A stretch of 40,867 bases of DNA. It comes from a bacterium. GTDB lineage: Bacteria > Bacillota > Clostridia > Lachnospirales > Lachnospiraceae. The stretch lies in contig JAMPAG010000018.1 of the NCBI GenBank assembly GCA_023667365.1, positions 1 through 40,867 on the forward strand, in the 5' to 3' direction. Made by a program: the position numbers and the translations under genes. The notes below the pieces were generated by a model, which was not told the DNA's origin, did not search any database, and saw only the letters and a program-made list of their open reading frames with translations. Shown here one piece after another: positions 8,200-16,586 of this stretch (position 1 is the stretch's first letter; the number at the start of each line of letters is the position of its first letter).

Positions 8200-10046
8200 T
8201 GGAAACGAGTAGGAAATATAAGAAAGAAAAAAGAAAAGGAAAACATACAAGCCCGGATTTAACGCTGATCCATCATCTGTTCGGCAGATACGGAATCAGG
8301 CGGCAGCTCTATTTTATCTATTTATTTGCCTTGTTCGTGCCGGTCACGATGCTCGGTATTTTTTTGATCATGAATACGACCAATCTGTTAAAAAAGTACT
8401 ATTCCGACATGGTGGCATCCGATAACCTGCGCCGAAAGGCCATTTTTTTTGAGATCACGACGCAGATGTATAATATGTCCGAGAATATCTGTAACGATGA
8501 ACAACTCGCACGGATGCTTGGCACGGAATATGCGTCGGAGCGTGTCTTTATGGCGGATGCGGATGAGTTTATTAACGGGAACGGTTATATTTATAATTAT
8601 GCCGAGGTGGAGGAGCTGACGATCTACACCGATAATCCGTATGTTGCCGATCATCGTATTTTTAAGCCGGCGGAGGACGAAGAGGAGGCGCCGGAGTGGT
8701 TTTTGCAGGCGGCGGAACGTTCCAGCGTGTTGTGGATGCCGCTTGAGCGGACGGATAAATATGGCAATATTTATTGGAATCTGTGTCTTGTGCGCAGGAT
8801 ACCGCAGCGAAACGACGGATACCATGCAGTGCTCGTCATCAAGATCAGTGACAACTATCTGCGGACGCGCGTGGAGAGCAGCGATTATGAGACGATCGTC
8901 AGCGCGGACAACGGGCAGATCGTCTATGCGTCGGACCGCACGCTTTACGGGGAACCCATGCATTTGGAGATCGACTATGACGACGCGCATTTTTCTTATG
9001 CGGACGACATGATGCTGGACGGCGGGCGCAGTATTGTCAATATTTCGACGCTGAACATGTACCAGTCCGAATCGCGGATTTATATCTGCACGCTGAACCG
9101 GCATGCGTATGACGATATTCACAGGATCACGCGAACCTGTTTTCTGATCGTATTGACGGCGATCCTTTTGCCGGGGCTCATGATCTTCGTGTTTACGCGC
9201 TATTTTACGACGAGAGTGGAGCTGCTGCGGGAGGAAATGCATAAGGCAAGCCATGGGGATTACAACATTACGGCGGATTTCCGCGGCAGGGACGAGCTGT
9301 CCGAAGCGTTTGCGGACTTACAGGTGATGGTAGAAAAGATACAGGAAAAAGAGGCGGCGATGTATCAGTCGCAGATCGGCGAGAAAGAGCTGATGAATAA
9401 GCAGCAGGAAATGGAATTTAAGATGCTTGCGAGCCAGATCAACCCGCATTTTCTCTATAATACATTAGAAACGATCCGCATGAACGCGTTCGCCGCAGGC
9501 GACCGCGAGGTGGCAAACGCCATCAAGCTGCTCGGAAAATCCCTGCGCTATGTATTGGAAAATACCGGAACAGCGTCCACAACGCTGCAGAAAGAAATGG
9601 ATTATATTGAAAATTATATCAAGATCCAAAAGTTCCGCTTTGGCAGCAGGATTGATTACCAGCTCATCGTGGACGATGATATTTGTCTGAAAGATTACCA
9701 GATCCTTCCGCTGCTGCTCCAGCCGATCGTGGAAAATGCCATTCTGCACGGGCTGGAAGAAAAAGAGAACGGTGGTCTGGTCACGGTTCATATTTATCTG
9801 GACCAGAATCTTCATATTGATATATCCGACAACGGCTGCGGCATGGAGCTAGAGCAGGTAAGAAAGCTGCGCAACAGCATATCCGTGCGCAATCCGGAGA
9901 TCAAAGCGAGCATTGGTCTCTATAATATCAACCAGCGGATCAAGCTCTGTTACGGCAGCAGATACGGCATGAGCATCAGCAGCGTGCCGGGAAAAGGGAC
10001 GATGATCTCACTCGTCATACCGCCGATGACAGATTCTGCCATGTAA
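8199..10046 (+). CDS. YesM/LytS-type sensor histidine kinase
   Basis: This is a 615-residue membrane sensor kinase. A first transmembrane helix (about residues 38-60) is followed by a ~260-residue extracytoplasmic sensor region, a second helix near 310-335, a HAMP linker and coiled segment, the His_kinase domain (PF06580), and a HATPase domain. The phospho-acceptor H417 lies in SQINPHFLYNT. The N box (PIVENAILHG) and G box (SDNGCGM) are intact. TTG 8199 has AGGGAGG five bases upstream; GTG 8175 is an alternative. Such kinases pair with YesN-like AraC-type regulators to control carbohydrate uptake. Here the partner is probably the regulator at 17306-18853, on the far side of the transporter genes. 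Confidence 0.92.
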   Translation: METSRKYKKEKRKGKHTSPDLTLIHHLFGRYGIRRQLYFIYLFALFVPVTMLGIFLIMNTTNLLKKYYSDMVASDNLRRKAIFFEITTQMYNMSENICNDEQLARMLGTEYASERVFMADADEFINGNGYIYNYAEVEELTIYTDNPYVADHRIFKPAEDEEEAPEWFLQAAERSSVLWMPLERTDKYGNIYWNLCLVRRIPQRNDGYHAVLVIKISDNYLRTRVESSDYETIVSADNGQIVYASDRTLYGEPMHLEIDYDDAHFSYADDMMLDGGRSIVNISTLNMYQSESRIYICTLNRHAYDDIHRITRTCFLIVLTAILLPGLMIFVFTRYFTTRVELLREEMHKASHGDYNITADFRGRDELSEAFADLQVMVEKIQEKEAAMYQSQIGEKELMNKQQEMEFKMLASQINPHFLYNTLETIRMNAFAAGDREVANAIKLLGKSLRYVLENTGTASTTLQKEMDYIENYIKIQKFRFGSRIDYQLIVDDDICLKDYQILPLLLQPIVENAILHGLEEKENGGLVTVHIYLDQNLHIDISDNGCGMELEQVRKLRNSISVRNPEIKASIGLYNINQRIKLCYGSRYGMSISSVPGKGTMISLVIPPMTDSAM

Positions 10047-10163
10047 AAAAAGACAAGTAATAGATGTAAAAAAAAAACCGTATTTTTCTTGTAATAGTTA
10101 TTATAAACTCATAAAGTAAATTCGTGTAATTATGCACGAGGCAACTATATAGGAGGTAGAGTT

Positions 10164-11966
10164 ATGAAAAGGACATTGAAGAAGTGGCTCGTAACGCTTC
10201 TTTCTGCTGTAATGGTGTTCTCGTCCCTGACGATCACCGCTGCGGCTGAGGGAGAAGAGTATGAGCTGTATGTCGGCTTCGGCGGCGACGCTGCGGAGAG
10301 CGGCGACTGGGGCTATCAGTTCAACAGCCCAAACGCAGATAATAACGCAGGCGACATCACGGCAGTAACGGAGACAATCAAGGTCGGCGAGACAAAGACG
10401 GTTTCCCTGACGGTTCCGAGCGAGGTCATCTATACATGGTGGATCGCACCGGTTATCGTAGCGGAAGGCGTAACGGATTTAAGCGCTGACGTACAGGTAT
10501 CCATCGACGGAAACGATGTGACGGGCGATGTGGATTTTTCCGCGGGCGACGCATGGTGGTATGAGGGAACCGGCGCGTATGACGAGACACAGGCGATTCG
10601 TCTTGCAGGCGGTTACAATGAGTGGGGAACCCATTATCTGGAGGCTCCGGTATTTACCACGATCGAGTACACGATCACATTGAACAGTTTAACGGTAGGC
10701 GGCGGTGATGATGCGGCAGCAGGCGAGCCGGTTGAATTGACCGGTCCCTTTGAGTTGTATGTCGGCTTCGGCGGCGATGCTGCGGAGAGCGGCGACTGGG
10801 GATTCCAGTTCAACAGCCCGAATGCAGACAATAACGCAGGCGACATCACGGCAGTAACGGAGAGTATTTCCGTTGGCGAGACAAAGACAGTTTCTTTAAC
10901 GCTTCCGAACGAGGCGGTTTATACCTGGTGGCTTGCACCTGTCATTGTGGCAGAGGGTGTAACGGATTTAAGCGCTGACGTGCAGGTATCCATTGACGGC
11001 AATGATGTAACGGGCGATGTAGACTTTTCCGCAGGCGACGCATGGTGGTATGAAGGAACCGGCGCGTATGACGAGACGCAGGCGATCCGTCTTGCAGGCG
11101 GTTACAATGAGTGGGGAACCCATTATATGGAGTCTCCGGTATTTACCACGATCGAGTATACGATCACATTAAACAGTGTAATGGCAGGCGGTGCAGCACC
11201 GGCGGAGGAAGAGCCGGAAGAAGAGGCTTCCGCAGTGGGCGCTGTCGATCTTGGCGGAACCTACAATGCATACCTTGGTTTCCAGACGCCGAAGTTCTCT
11301 TTCCGTAACGCATGTGACGACGGAAGCTATGGCAGGGATGTAGAGGCGGATATGGATTATTTCCATCAGGTAACAGGCTGGGACGGCAATGATGCAGTAA
11401 CGCTTCCCGGTACGTTTACCGATGCGGTGATCGCAGGTAACGGCACCTATACCGTATCTGTTGACGGTTTAAGCTTCCCGGATGGCGAGTTTGCAGATCA
11501 GGAGTACATGAATCTGATCTTCTTATCCACGGATATTCCGAACACCGGCGAGATCACGATCTCCGATGTGAAGCTGTCCGTAAACGGCTCCAGCGTAGAT
11601 CTGCCGAACGGCGCGCTGCTCAGCCCGGATTCCGAGAGCGTAATCAACATGCTGCTCCAGAACATCTGGAATGATGATGTCAAAGAGGTCGGCTATTATG
11701 CAGTACCGCCTACAAGCATGAGCATTACCTTCACGGTAAGCGGCTTTAACTATGACGCGGAAGCGCCGGCAGAGGAGCCTTCAGGCGATACCAGCAGCGA
11801 TGCGACACCGATAGATGATACGACTCCGGCACCGGCGGAGGAGACCACTTCTACTGATACAGAGAAGAGCGGTTCCAACGTTGTTGTCATTGTTGTGATC
11901 GTTGTTGTAGTTGTTGTTGCAGCGGCTGTCGCAGGCGTTGTAGTAGCAAAGAAGAAAAAGAAATAA
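10164..11966 (+). CDS. Secreted anchored protein with repeated beta-rich domains
   Basis: This is a 600-residue surface protein. A signal peptide (residues 1 to about 27, ending ITAAAE) is followed by two nearly identical ~163-residue domains, starting at about residues 34 (ELYVGFGGDAAESGDW) and 197. A third, strongly diverged copy starts near 370 (NAYLGFQ ... ISDVKLSVNGSSVDL ... SITFTVSGF). Then come a Pro/Thr/Glu/Ser-rich stalk and a Val/Ala-rich membrane helix ending in KKKKK. Aromatic-rich motifs (YTWW, DAWWYEGTG, YNEWGTHY) and acidic residues suggest a jelly-roll carbohydrate-binding module (inference; no named family recognised). It starts with AGGAGGT upstream. Its position between the sensor kinase and the ABC importer suggests glycan capture at the cell surface. 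Confidence 0.85.
   Translation: MKRTLKKWLVTLLSAVMVFSSLTITAAAEGEEYELYVGFGGDAAESGDWGYQFNSPNADNNAGDITAVTETIKVGETKTVSLTVPSEVIYTWWIAPVIVAEGVTDLSADVQVSIDGNDVTGDVDFSAGDAWWYEGTGAYDETQAIRLAGGYNEWGTHYLEAPVFTTIEYTITLNSLTVGGGDDAAAGEPVELTGPFELYVGFGGDAAESGDWGFQFNSPNADNNAGDITAVTESISVGETKTVSLTLPNEAVYTWWLAPVIVAEGVTDLSADVQVSIDGNDVTGDVDFSAGDAWWYEGTGAYDETQAIRLAGGYNEWGTHYMESPVFTTIEYTITLNSVMAGGAAPAEEEPEEEASAVGAVDLGGTYNAYLGFQTPKFSFRNACDDGSYGRDVEADMDYFHQVTGWDGNDAVTLPGTFTDAVIAGNGTYTVSVDGLSFPDGEFADQEYMNLIFLSTDIPNTGEITISDVKLSVNGSSVDLPNGALLSPDSESVINMLLQNIWNDDVKEVGYYAVPPTSMSITFTVSGFNYDAEAPAEEPSGDTSSDATPIDDTTPAPAEETTSTDTEKSGSNVVVIVVIVVVVVVAAAVAGVVVAKKKKK
10252..11188 (+). repeat. Two tandem ~489-bp coding repeats
   Basis: The DNA from about 10263 and from about 10752 (period 489 bases, 163 codons) is highly similar, with long identical stretches and mostly synonymous differences. 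This indicates a fairly recent duplication or repeated gene conversion. Confidence 0.85.
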
Positions 11967-11989
11967 TCACTGAGTATTCAGGGAAAACA

Positions 11990-12023
11990 AAAGAGGCAGA
12001 GTCCGCAGCGGCTCTGCCTCTTT
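11990..12023 (+). terminator. Rho-independent terminator after the secreted repeat protein
   Basis: A 12-bp perfect stem AAAGAGGCAGAG (11990-12001) / CTCTGCCTCTTT (12012-12023) encloses a 10-base loop, 24 bases after the stop codon. The trailing T run is short. It separates the secreted protein from the permease operon. Confidence 0.75.
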
Positions 12024-12091
12024 CCTTGGTTTCAAAAAAGTAATGTATTTTTTATCAAGTATTGACCGTATCTTAACAATTTTTTTTTCTT

Positions 12092-12097
12092 TATAAT
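12092..12097 (+). promoter_or_regulatory. Candidate -10 element of the ABC transporter operon
   Basis: A perfect TATAAT lies in an AT-rich stretch about 115 bases before the first permease. Upstream TTGACC (12062-12067) is 24 bases away, too far for a normal -35, so the -35 is unclear. An AAAGCGCT core at 12133-12140 faintly resembles a catabolite-response element. Confidence 0.35.
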
Positions 12098-12210
12098 AAA
12101 TGGTATATATGGAGTAGTTTGTGAGAGACTGCAAAGCGCTCCGAAAGATGATTCTGCGTGCGTTCAGCCGTAGCGTAATCTTTGAAAGAAGATCATGAGG
12201 GAGGTAAAAA

Positions 12211-13674
12211 ATGAAAGAAGAATTATCCCCAAGAGAGCAGACCGCAAATAAGCTGTATATTCCGCTTCGGATTCTGATGGTATTATCTGCGGTTTTGCTG
12301 TTCTTTCCGGCGATCAATCCTGCGTTGATGATCACAAGCGCAGGGCAGGCGAAGGTAAGCGGGACAGCGTCGCTGTTTACCTGTGCCGTATCCTATGGCA
12401 GCCTGACGAACGGCTTAAACCGTGCGTTCCGTGTGGGTTGGGTCAGCCAGGGACTTTTTGTGATGCTGTATGTGGCATGTATTCTGCTGGTGCTTGGAAT
12501 TGCGGCAGCGGCAGCCGCAGGCTGTATGTCGGCAGGTAACCGCAAACTAAAGAATTTGGGAAATATGATTGCCGTTGCCGGCGGCGTATTGCAGATTGTC
12601 GGTTCAGTCATGATCCTGATATTCTATTTCCTGATGCATGATTCCGCGGATATGAGCAAGATCACCATGCAGTTCCCGTCGGCGGTATGGATCTATATTG
12701 TGATGGGCGCAGCTGTTTTGTTATTGTCCATTGCGGTCACGATCTTAGTACCGAAAGCGGGCAAGGACGAGCGCTTTGAAATCGAATCGAAATATAAGCT
12801 GTTTTTGATGATCATGCCGTTTTTGGTTCTCTGCTTTGCGTTTTCCTATCTGCCGCTGTTTTCGTGGCGTTATGCGTTCTTTGATTATACGGCGGGCGGC
12901 GAGATCAGCTGGGACAATTTTGTCGGATTCAAATGGTTTAAGGTGCTGTTCCAGAATGAGGCGTATACAAGGCGTCTGATGACCGTTATGAAGAATACGC
13001 TTGCCATGAGCGGACTCGGTCTGTTGACGAGCTGGCTCCCGATGGCGTTCGCAATCTTCCTTACGGAAATGAAAAGCATGAAATGCCGCCGGTTCGTGCA
13101 GACGTTTACGACGATCCCGAACTTTATCAGCTGGGTATTGATCTATGCGATCGCGTTTGCCATGTTTAATACGGACGGTTTCATTAACGCCCTGCTCCAG
13201 ATGTTTGGCATTAACGCTACGGGCAATTATCTGGGCGGGAATTCCCACATGTGGCTAAAGATGCTGGCGTGGGGAACCTGGAAGGGCGTCGGCTGGAGCG
13301 CGATTATCTACATATCCGGAATTGCCGGTATCGATCAGCAGCTCTACGAAGCGGCGACTGTGGACGGAGCAGGACGCTTCCAGAGAATGTGGCACATTAC
13401 GCTGCCCGGTCTGCTTCCTACCTATACGGTCATGCTGATCATGTCCATCGCGGGTATCCTGAGCAATGGTATGGATCAGTATCTGGTATTTACGAATGCA
13501 CAGAATAAGTATTCCATAGAAGTTCTTGATCTCTATGTATACAATCTGGGTATCGGAAACGGAGATATTCCGCTTTCCACCGTTGTCGGTATGATGAAAT
13601 CGATCATCGCGGTCATTCTGCTCTTTGTTGCGAATAAGGTAGCGAAGTCCGTCCGCGGCGAAAATATTGTTTAG
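12211..13674 (+). CDS. ABC transporter permease, LplB type, with N-terminal extension
   Basis: This 487-residue inner-membrane permease belongs to the LplB/YtcP-type oligosaccharide transporters. The C-terminal ~290 residues carry the standard six-helix binding-protein-dependent permease domain, with the cytoplasmic EAA loop EAATVDGAGRF...ITLP that contacts the ATPase. The first ~195 residues are extra: about four hydrophobic helices (near residues 16-38, 82-103, 115-143, 158-180). Typical family members are about 300 residues, so this is an unusual fusion or extension. The start has GGGAGG upstream. No ATPase gene lies nearby; such systems usually share an MsmX-like ATPase encoded elsewhere (established for this family in Bacillus). 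Confidence 0.9.
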   Translation: MKEELSPREQTANKLYIPLRILMVLSAVLLFFPAINPALMITSAGQAKVSGTASLFTCAVSYGSLTNGLNRAFRVGWVSQGLFVMLYVACILLVLGIAAAAAAGCMSAGNRKLKNLGNMIAVAGGVLQIVGSVMILIFYFLMHDSADMSKITMQFPSAVWIYIVMGAAVLLLSIAVTILVPKAGKDERFEIESKYKLFLMIMPFLVLCFAFSYLPLFSWRYAFFDYTAGGEISWDNFVGFKWFKVLFQNEAYTRRLMTVMKNTLAMSGLGLLTSWLPMAFAIFLTEMKSMKCRRFVQTFTTIPNFISWVLIYAIAFAMFNTDGFINALLQMFGINATGNYLGGNSHMWLKMLAWGTWKGVGWSAIIYISGIAGIDQQLYEAATVDGAGRFQRMWHITLPGLLPTYTVMLIMSIAGILSNGMDQYLVFTNAQNKYSIEVLDLYVYNLGIGNGDIPLSTVVGMMKSIIAVILLFVANKVAKSVRGENIV

Positions 13675-13687
13675 GAGGTGACGGGCT

Positions 13688-14653
13688 ATGGCGATGACAA
13701 AACAGGAAAAACTCGATGCAAAAGCAGAAAAAGCGTATGAGAAAAAGCATAAAAGAAAATATCGGCTGACTGCCGGGGACGTTGTTTTCAATATTTTGAA
13801 TTATGGCTTTTTCGGAATTTTTACGTTAAGCTGTATTTTCCCGTTCTATTATATTTTTATCAACACGATCTCCAGCCGAAGCGCGGTTGCCAGAGGAGAC
13901 GTGCTCTTTTATCCGATCGGCGTGACGCTGAAGAACTATCTGGATATTCTGAAAGTAGACGACGTATTCCAGGCGTTCGGCGTATCCGTCGCGAGGACGT
14001 TTATCGGTACGGTGCTGATGGTATTGGCGACGGGCTTTATCGGGTATCTGGTAACAAAAGAGGAAATGTGGCATAGAAAACTGTGGTATCGGTTCCTGAT
14101 CATTACGATGTATTTCAATGCGGGTATCATTCCGTGGTATATGAATATGAACATGCTCGGCCTGACCGATCATTTCATTGCGTATATCATTCCCGGCATC
14201 GTGGCGCCCTACAATATCATTCTGGTAAAGACGTATATCGAATCTATTCCGGGTGAGCTGGAGGAAAGCGCGTTTATGGATGGAGCGGGGTATCTGACGG
14301 TATTCTGGAAGATTGTCTGGCCGCTCAGCCGGCCGATTCTGGCGACGATTGCGATTTTTGGTGCGGTAGGGCATTGGAATTCCTTCACGGATTCCCTGAT
14401 CCTGATGCAGAATACACCGAAGCTCTATACCTTGCAGCACTTACTGTATAACTACTTAAATCAGGCGACGAATATCGGAGCGGCGATGAATTCGGGCGAT
14501 TCGGCGGCGATGGCGGCAGCGGCGGAAATGTTGAATAATAAGGTTATCAAGTATACGGTGGCGATGACTTCTATTATCCCGATCCTGCTCGTATATCCGT
14601 TCATGCAGCGTTATTTTGAAAAGGGTATCATGCTCGGTGCGGTCAAGGGATGA
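13688..14653 (+). CDS. ABC transporter permease, LplC/YtcP type
   Basis: This 321-residue partner permease has six predicted membrane helices after a basic cytoplasmic start (residues 1-30). The EAA loop is visible as EESAFMDGAGYLTVFWKIVWP. The gene lies 13 bases after the first permease, with AGGAGGTG placed seven bases before the ATG. With the first permease it would form the heterodimeric channel for the sugar bound by the lipoprotein encoded next. Length and motifs are normal for the family. Confidence 0.92.
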   Translation: MAMTKQEKLDAKAEKAYEKKHKRKYRLTAGDVVFNILNYGFFGIFTLSCIFPFYYIFINTISSRSAVARGDVLFYPIGVTLKNYLDILKVDDVFQAFGVSVARTFIGTVLMVLATGFIGYLVTKEEMWHRKLWYRFLIITMYFNAGIIPWYMNMNMLGLTDHFIAYIIPGIVAPYNIILVKTYIESIPGELEESAFMDGAGYLTVFWKIVWPLSRPILATIAIFGAVGHWNSFTDSLILMQNTPKLYTLQHLLYNYLNQATNIGAAMNSGDSAAMAAAAEMLNNKVIKYTVAMTSIIPILLVYPFMQRYFEKGIMLGAVKG

Positions 14654-14703
14654 TCGTTGTCATGGTAATAGAACAGCAGTAACACAAAGAAGGAGGATGA
14701 AAA

Positions 14704-16386
14704 ATGAAAAAGATGTTCAAGAAGGTCACAGTGCTGGCATTGGCGTGCGTTATGCTGATGTCCACTGTAGCAGGCTGCGGAGGGAGCGGAAAGGATAAGC
14801 CGATCACAATCACGATCTATTCCCAGCTTGCAAACTTTTCCGGTGAGCAGACCGGATGGTCGGCAAAGATATTGAAGGATAAGTTCAATGTCATTGTCAA
14901 TATCGTGCCCGATCAGGACGGCGTGTTTGAGACGCGTATGGAGGGCGGCAACTTAGGTGATATTGTCGTATTCGGATCGGTCGGTGACGACTATCAGAAC
15001 GCGGTCAATGCCGGACTGCTTTATGATTGGGAGGCGGATGATCTGCTTCATGAGTACGGTCCCTATATTGAAGAGCACTGCCCGAACGCATTGGAGAACA
15101 ACCGCAATATGAACGGCGGAACGATCTATGCGATCGGTAATAACCTTGCAACGTCCACGGAAGATATTGATAAGTTCATTTATACGTGGGATTTACGCTG
15201 GGATCTGTATAAAGAGCTCGGCTATCCGGAGTTCCATACGCTGGATGATCTGGTAGAAGTCCTTGCGGATATGAAAGAGCTTGCACCGTTAGACGACAAC
15301 GGCAAGGAGACCTATGCGATCGGTCTTTGGCCGGATTGGGACGGAACGATGGTAATGTATGTAAAGTCCATGGCAAGCGCGTTCTATGGGTATGAGGGCG
15401 ACTTCCAGTTAGGTCTTTACAATTATGAGAACGGTGAGTTCTACGGCGCGCTGGAGGAAGGCGGTCCGTACATGACCTGCCTGAAGTTCTTTAATAACTT
15501 AAATCAGAGAGGTTTGATCGATCCGAACTCGATGACGAATACTTACGAGGAAATGAAGCAGAAGCTGCTCGCAAGCGGATACTTTATGTCCATCTTTGAT
15601 TACAGCGGCAGCATGATCTACAATGAGAATCATTTGGAGGATAACAGACAGATGTTCCCGTGTGCACCGCTTGATGCAAGCCCGATCGTATCCGGTCTGA
15701 GCACACTCGGCAGCAACAGAGTATGGGCGATCGGCGCGAATACGGAGTATCCGGAACTGTGTATGGAGATCATCAACTGGCTCTTCACGCCGGAAGGAAC
15801 GATGACTTATAACTATGGACCGCAGGGTCTCTGCTGGGATTATGATGAAGACGGTCACCCTTGCTTTACCGAGTTCGGCGAGCAGGCATACTTAGACCGT
15901 GAGACCATGATGATCGGCGACTATGAGGGAACCGGTACGTTTAACGACGGCGCATTCGCATTCAATAATACGACATGGACGCTGAGTGCGGATAATCTGG
16001 ATTCGAACGGCGATAAGTATGATTATCAGACATGGCCTTCCTATCAGATTCCGGCGAAAACCGAGATCGAGCAGGATTGGAGAGATTACACCGGAGCGAC
16101 GAATAAGCAGGAATACATGGTAGGCAGAGGCGTTTACTCGATCGCACCGATCTCCACGTATCAGCAGAATAAGCTGGAAGGTGAGATGAAGACGAAATGG
16201 GAGGCGGTTACGGATGTAATCGTAACATACTCCTGGCGTGCGATCTATGCAAAGGACGATACGGAGTATGATCAGGTCGTAGCAGAAATGATCCAGCTGG
16301 CAAATGATTACGGTTATCAGGAGTGTCTGGATCTGTCCAATGAGCAGTCTGCGATCAGATATGCATGTGAGCAGGAATTGAAATGA
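14704..16386 (+). CDS. Solute-binding lipoprotein of the ABC transporter
   Basis: This 560-residue extracellular lipoprotein has a lipobox VAGC, with C25 as the lipidated residue, followed by a Gly/Ser linker. The mature part is a family 1-like extracellular solute-binding protein of the LplA/YtcQ type. Aromatic-rich segments (RWDLYKELGYPEFHTLDDL, WPDWDGTM) are typical of oligosaccharide-binding members. It delivers substrate to the two permeases just upstream. A strong GGAGG precedes the ATG. A clear paralogue is encoded at 20434-22257, with the same block order (SLANFQGIQSGWFARI versus QLANFSGEQTGWSAKI). Linkage with a GH29 enzyme suggests a fucosylated oligosaccharide ligand (inference). 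Confidence 0.92.
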   Translation: MKKMFKKVTVLALACVMLMSTVAGCGGSGKDKPITITIYSQLANFSGEQTGWSAKILKDKFNVIVNIVPDQDGVFETRMEGGNLGDIVVFGSVGDDYQNAVNAGLLYDWEADDLLHEYGPYIEEHCPNALENNRNMNGGTIYAIGNNLATSTEDIDKFIYTWDLRWDLYKELGYPEFHTLDDLVEVLADMKELAPLDDNGKETYAIGLWPDWDGTMVMYVKSMASAFYGYEGDFQLGLYNYENGEFYGALEEGGPYMTCLKFFNNLNQRGLIDPNSMTNTYEEMKQKLLASGYFMSIFDYSGSMIYNENHLEDNRQMFPCAPLDASPIVSGLSTLGSNRVWAIGANTEYPELCMEIINWLFTPEGTMTYNYGPQGLCWDYDEDGHPCFTEFGEQAYLDRETMMIGDYEGTGTFNDGAFAFNNTTWTLSADNLDSNGDKYDYQTWPSYQIPAKTEIEQDWRDYTGATNKQEYMVGRGVYSIAPISTYQQNKLEGEMKTKWEAVTDVIVTYSWRAIYAKDDTEYDQVVAEMIQLANDYGYQECLDLSNEQSAIRYACEQELK

Positions 16387-16457
16387 TCGGATAACGGCAG
16401 AAGCGCAGGGTATACCGTGCGTTTTGCCTGAAATGAGTCTGTGAGAAGAAAAAAGGG

Positions 16458-16490
16458 AGGCTGTTCTGACCGGACAGCCTTTCCTTGTCT
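16458..16490 (+). terminator. Likely terminator after the solute-binding protein gene
   Basis: AGGCTGT (16458-16464) pairs with ACAGCCT (16474-16480) around a 9-base loop, followed by the T-rich TTCCTTGTCTT. It would end or attenuate the transporter transcript ahead of the YesL-like gene. Confidence 0.6.
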
Positions 16491-16494
16491 TACG

Positions 16495-16570
16495 AGAAGC
16501 TAGATTGAAAAATCAAAGATTTTTTAATCGCGAGATTTGTGCAGGTGCGCAAACTCGCGGATTTTAATAA
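16495..16570 (+). repeat. Compound hairpin element before yesL-like gene
   Basis: A perfect short hairpin AAAAATC (16508-16514) / GATTTTT (16518-16524) is followed at once by a long imperfect hairpin (16526-16542 paired with 16547-16563). The sequence looks non-coding and compact, like a REP- or MITE-type insert or a structured leader. AAAAATC could also pair with GATTTT at 16560, giving alternative folds. No second copy was found in this window. Confidence 0.4.
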
Positions 16571-16586
16571 GAGCGGAGGATTATGC

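Noticed and set aside
8388..9254. Long open frame of 288 codons on the - strand
   Set aside because: It lies wholly opposite the sensor kinase, is rich in Arg, His and Ile in the way antisense frames of such genes are, and has no ribosome site or family motif.
12131..12144. Catabolite-response element before the transporter operon
   Set aside because: Only the AAAGCGCT core fits; the flanks match poorly (about 9 of 14), so it is mentioned but not called.
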